DNA from: Streptomyces sp. Tu 3180
GTDB lineage: Bacteria > Actinomycetota > Actinomycetes > Streptomycetales > Streptomycetaceae
DNA length: 64,000 nucleotides
Direction: 5' to 3'
Assembly: GCF_009852415.1 (NCBI RefSeq)
Contig: NZ_WOXS01000002.1
Coordinates: forward strand, 3,308,501 to 3,372,500
Part shown: in pieces, positions 62,628 to 64,000 of the stretch
Layout: every line of letters begins with the position of its first letter
Position numbering within the stretch: position 1 is the stretch's first letter
Made by a program: the position numbers and the translations under genes
The notes under the pieces: generated by a model
Told to the model about the DNA's origin: nothing
Databases searched by the model: none
Seen by the model: only the letters and a program-made list of their open reading frames with translations

Positions 62628-63974
62628 ATGCCTCAGCCGAACCCCCGGGACACCGTCCTGCTCACGGTCACCTCCGACACCCTCGTCGCCGCCGACCTCG
62701 GCCCGCGCGCCCGCCGGTCCGGCGACCCGGCGGGCGGCCGGGAGAAGGGCCCGTACCGCCGTCTCCTCACCCTGCCCGGCACCCGGGCGTTCACGGCCGG
62801 CAATCTCGTCGCCCGGCTGCCGATGGGCATGTTCAGCGTGAGCGCGGTCGTGATGATCGCCGGGACGCGCGGCTCGTACGCCCTCGCCGGCGCCGTCACC
62901 GCGACCGGCCTGGCGGCGACCGCGGTGGTCGCCCCGTGGACCGCGCGCCTGGTCGACCGGTACGGGCAGGCCCGCGTCGCGCTGCCCGCCACCGTGTTCG
63001 CCGTGCTGGGCTCCCTCGCCCTGCTGCTGTGCGTGCGCCACGGCGCCCCGGACTGGACCCTGTTCGCCTCCTACGCCGCCACCGCCACGACCCCCAACAC
63101 CGGCGGGATGTCCCGGGCCCGCTGGGCCCACCTGCTGAAGGGGGACGCCGAGGCCCTGCACACCGCGAACTCCTTCGAACAGGCCGCGGACGAGCTGTGC
63201 TTCATGCTCGGCCCGGTGCTCGCGGCCTTCCTGTGCGGGGCGTTCTTCCCGGAGGCGGGCACCCTCGTGGGGGCCGTGCTGCTGCTGGCGGGCGTGGTGC
63301 TGTTCACCGCCCAGCGGTCCACCGAGCCGCCGGCCGGGCGGCGCACAACCGGCCGCGCCCCCTTCCGGGCCCCCGGCATCCGGCCGCTGCTGGCCGTGTG
63401 CCTGGCGACGGGTGCGGTGTTCGGCTCGATGGAGGTCGTCACCATCGCCTTCGCGGACGACCGGGGGCACCGCTCGGCGGCCGGTGCGGTGCTCGCGCTC
63501 CAGGCGGCCGGTTCCTGCGCGGCGGGCCTGCTGTACGGCGCGGTGCGCCCCGCCGGGTCCGCGCGGGCCCGGCTGCCGTGGTGCCTGGCCGCGATGACCG
63601 CGCTGATGGCCCTGCCGCTGCTCGCGGCCGGCCTGACCGGCTCGCTCCTGGTGCTGGCGGGGGCGCTGCTGCCGGCCGGCATGGCCACGGCCCCGACGAT
63701 GGTGACCGCCATGACCCTGGTCCAGCGGTACACCCCCGAGGGCCGGCTGAACGAGGGCATGACGCTCGCGGTGACCGGTCTGCTCGGCGGGATCGCCTGC
63801 GGCAGCGCGGCCGGCGGCTGGGTGGTGGAACACGTCTCGGTGACGGCCGGGTACGGCGTCCCGGTGGCGGCGGCCGCGACCGCCCTGGCCGTCTCCGTCG
63901 CCCTGTTCGGGCGGTCGAACCGCTTCCCGTCCGAGCCGCCGAACCGCCCCGCGGATTCCCGCGCACCCCATTGA
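62628..63974 (+). CDS. MFS transporter
   Basis: Membrane transporter of 448 residues with about 12 hydrophobic segments. A short Pro/Arg-rich cytoplasmic start (about 50 residues) precedes helix 1 (AFTAGNLVARLPMGMFSVSAVVMIAG). The loop RLVDRYGQARVALPATVF matches motif A of MFS. It is divergent from the LysR gene, which suggests regulated efflux of a small molecule; substrate unknown. GGTGGGGG lies near the ATG at 62628. The gene ends 26 bases before the window edge. Confidence 0.9.
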   Translation: MPQPNPRDTVLLTVTSDTLVAADLGPRARRSGDPAGGREKGPYRRLLTLPGTRAFTAGNLVARLPMGMFSVSAVVMIAGTRGSYALAGAVTATGLAATAVVAPWTARLVDRYGQARVALPATVFAVLGSLALLLCVRHGAPDWTLFASYAATATTPNTGGMSRARWAHLLKGDAEALHTANSFEQAADELCFMLGPVLAAFLCGAFFPEAGTLVGAVLLLAGVVLFTAQRSTEPPAGRRTTGRAPFRAPGIRPLLAVCLATGAVFGSMEVVTIAFADDRGHRSAAGAVLALQAAGSCAAGLLYGAVRPAGSARARLPWCLAAMTALMALPLLAAGLTGSLLVLAGALLPAGMATAPTMVTAMTLVQRYTPEGRLNEGMTLAVTGLLGGIACGSAAGGWVVEHVSVTAGYGVPVAAAATALAVSVALFGRSNRFPSEPPNRPADSRAPH

Positions 63975-64000
63975 CGGCCCCGCGCCCCGCGCATACCTTC

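Overview
The window is chromosomal DNA from a Streptomyces, or a very close actinomycete. The evidence is the very high GC content with G/C in almost every third codon position, many GTG starts (and one likely TTG), frequent 1- and 4-base stop/start overlaps, and a gene order matching, from memory, the S. coelicolor core block around SCO2913-SCO2965. No phage, insertion sequence, CRISPR array or rRNA was seen. About 53 protein genes and one tRNA-Cys(GCA) are supported.

Region 1 (1-8.7 kb): on the minus strand clpS, a DUF2017 gene, an amino-acid permease and a JAMM peptidase of the Mec type. Facing away are pncB and pncA (NAD salvage), with a 15-base perfect palindrome between clpS and pncB. 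A secreted M6 (immune inhibitor A) protease follows. Region 2 (8.8-16.4 kb): a small membrane protein, two RDD membrane proteins, a GlcD-like FAD oxidase divergent from a TPR protein, and hpd (tyrosine catabolism) divergent from an Lrp/AsnC regulator.

Region 3 (16.4-24.7 kb): a glycine-betaine-type ABC system with a permease-ATPase fusion, an apparently accessory trio (AraC regulator, I36 protease inhibitor, lipoprotein), a Lon-like membrane protease and an IclR regulator. Region 4 (25-31.7 kb): a DEAH-type helicase, a Doc/antitoxin pair, an MFS exporter, tRNA-Cys, a secreted protein with a sortase signal (LADTG), and a SUKH-4-like protein.

Region 5 (31.9-42.4 kb): a three-gene molybdenum hydroxylase operon (FAD, 2Fe-2S, Mo subunits) in which each stop overlaps the next start, then a sugar ABC operon with a GH20 hexosaminidase, which probably imports chito-oligosaccharides. 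Region 6 (42.5-51.6 kb): DUF3039, YqgE, murA, the HU protein, malic enzyme, a HelD-type RNA-polymerase-associated helicase, and the sigU/rsuA sigma/anti-sigma pair. Region 7 (51.8-55.3 kb): a CGNR regulator, nnaR and narK (nitrate assimilation) with GlnR-like boxes upstream of narK. Region 8 (55.4-64 kb): a Pro/Gln-rich membrane protein, an acyltransferase, matB and matA (extracellular poly-GlcNAc, mycelial aggregation), a LysR regulator and a divergent MFS transporter.

The most interesting points are these. The Mo-hydroxylase catalytic subunit lacks three canonical active-site features, and its iron-sulfur partner carries a disordered extension of about 496 residues. A single-base frameshift is likely at the 3' end of narK. 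The Doc toxin lacks its motif histidine. Several strong palindromes lie in promoters and have no assigned regulator.
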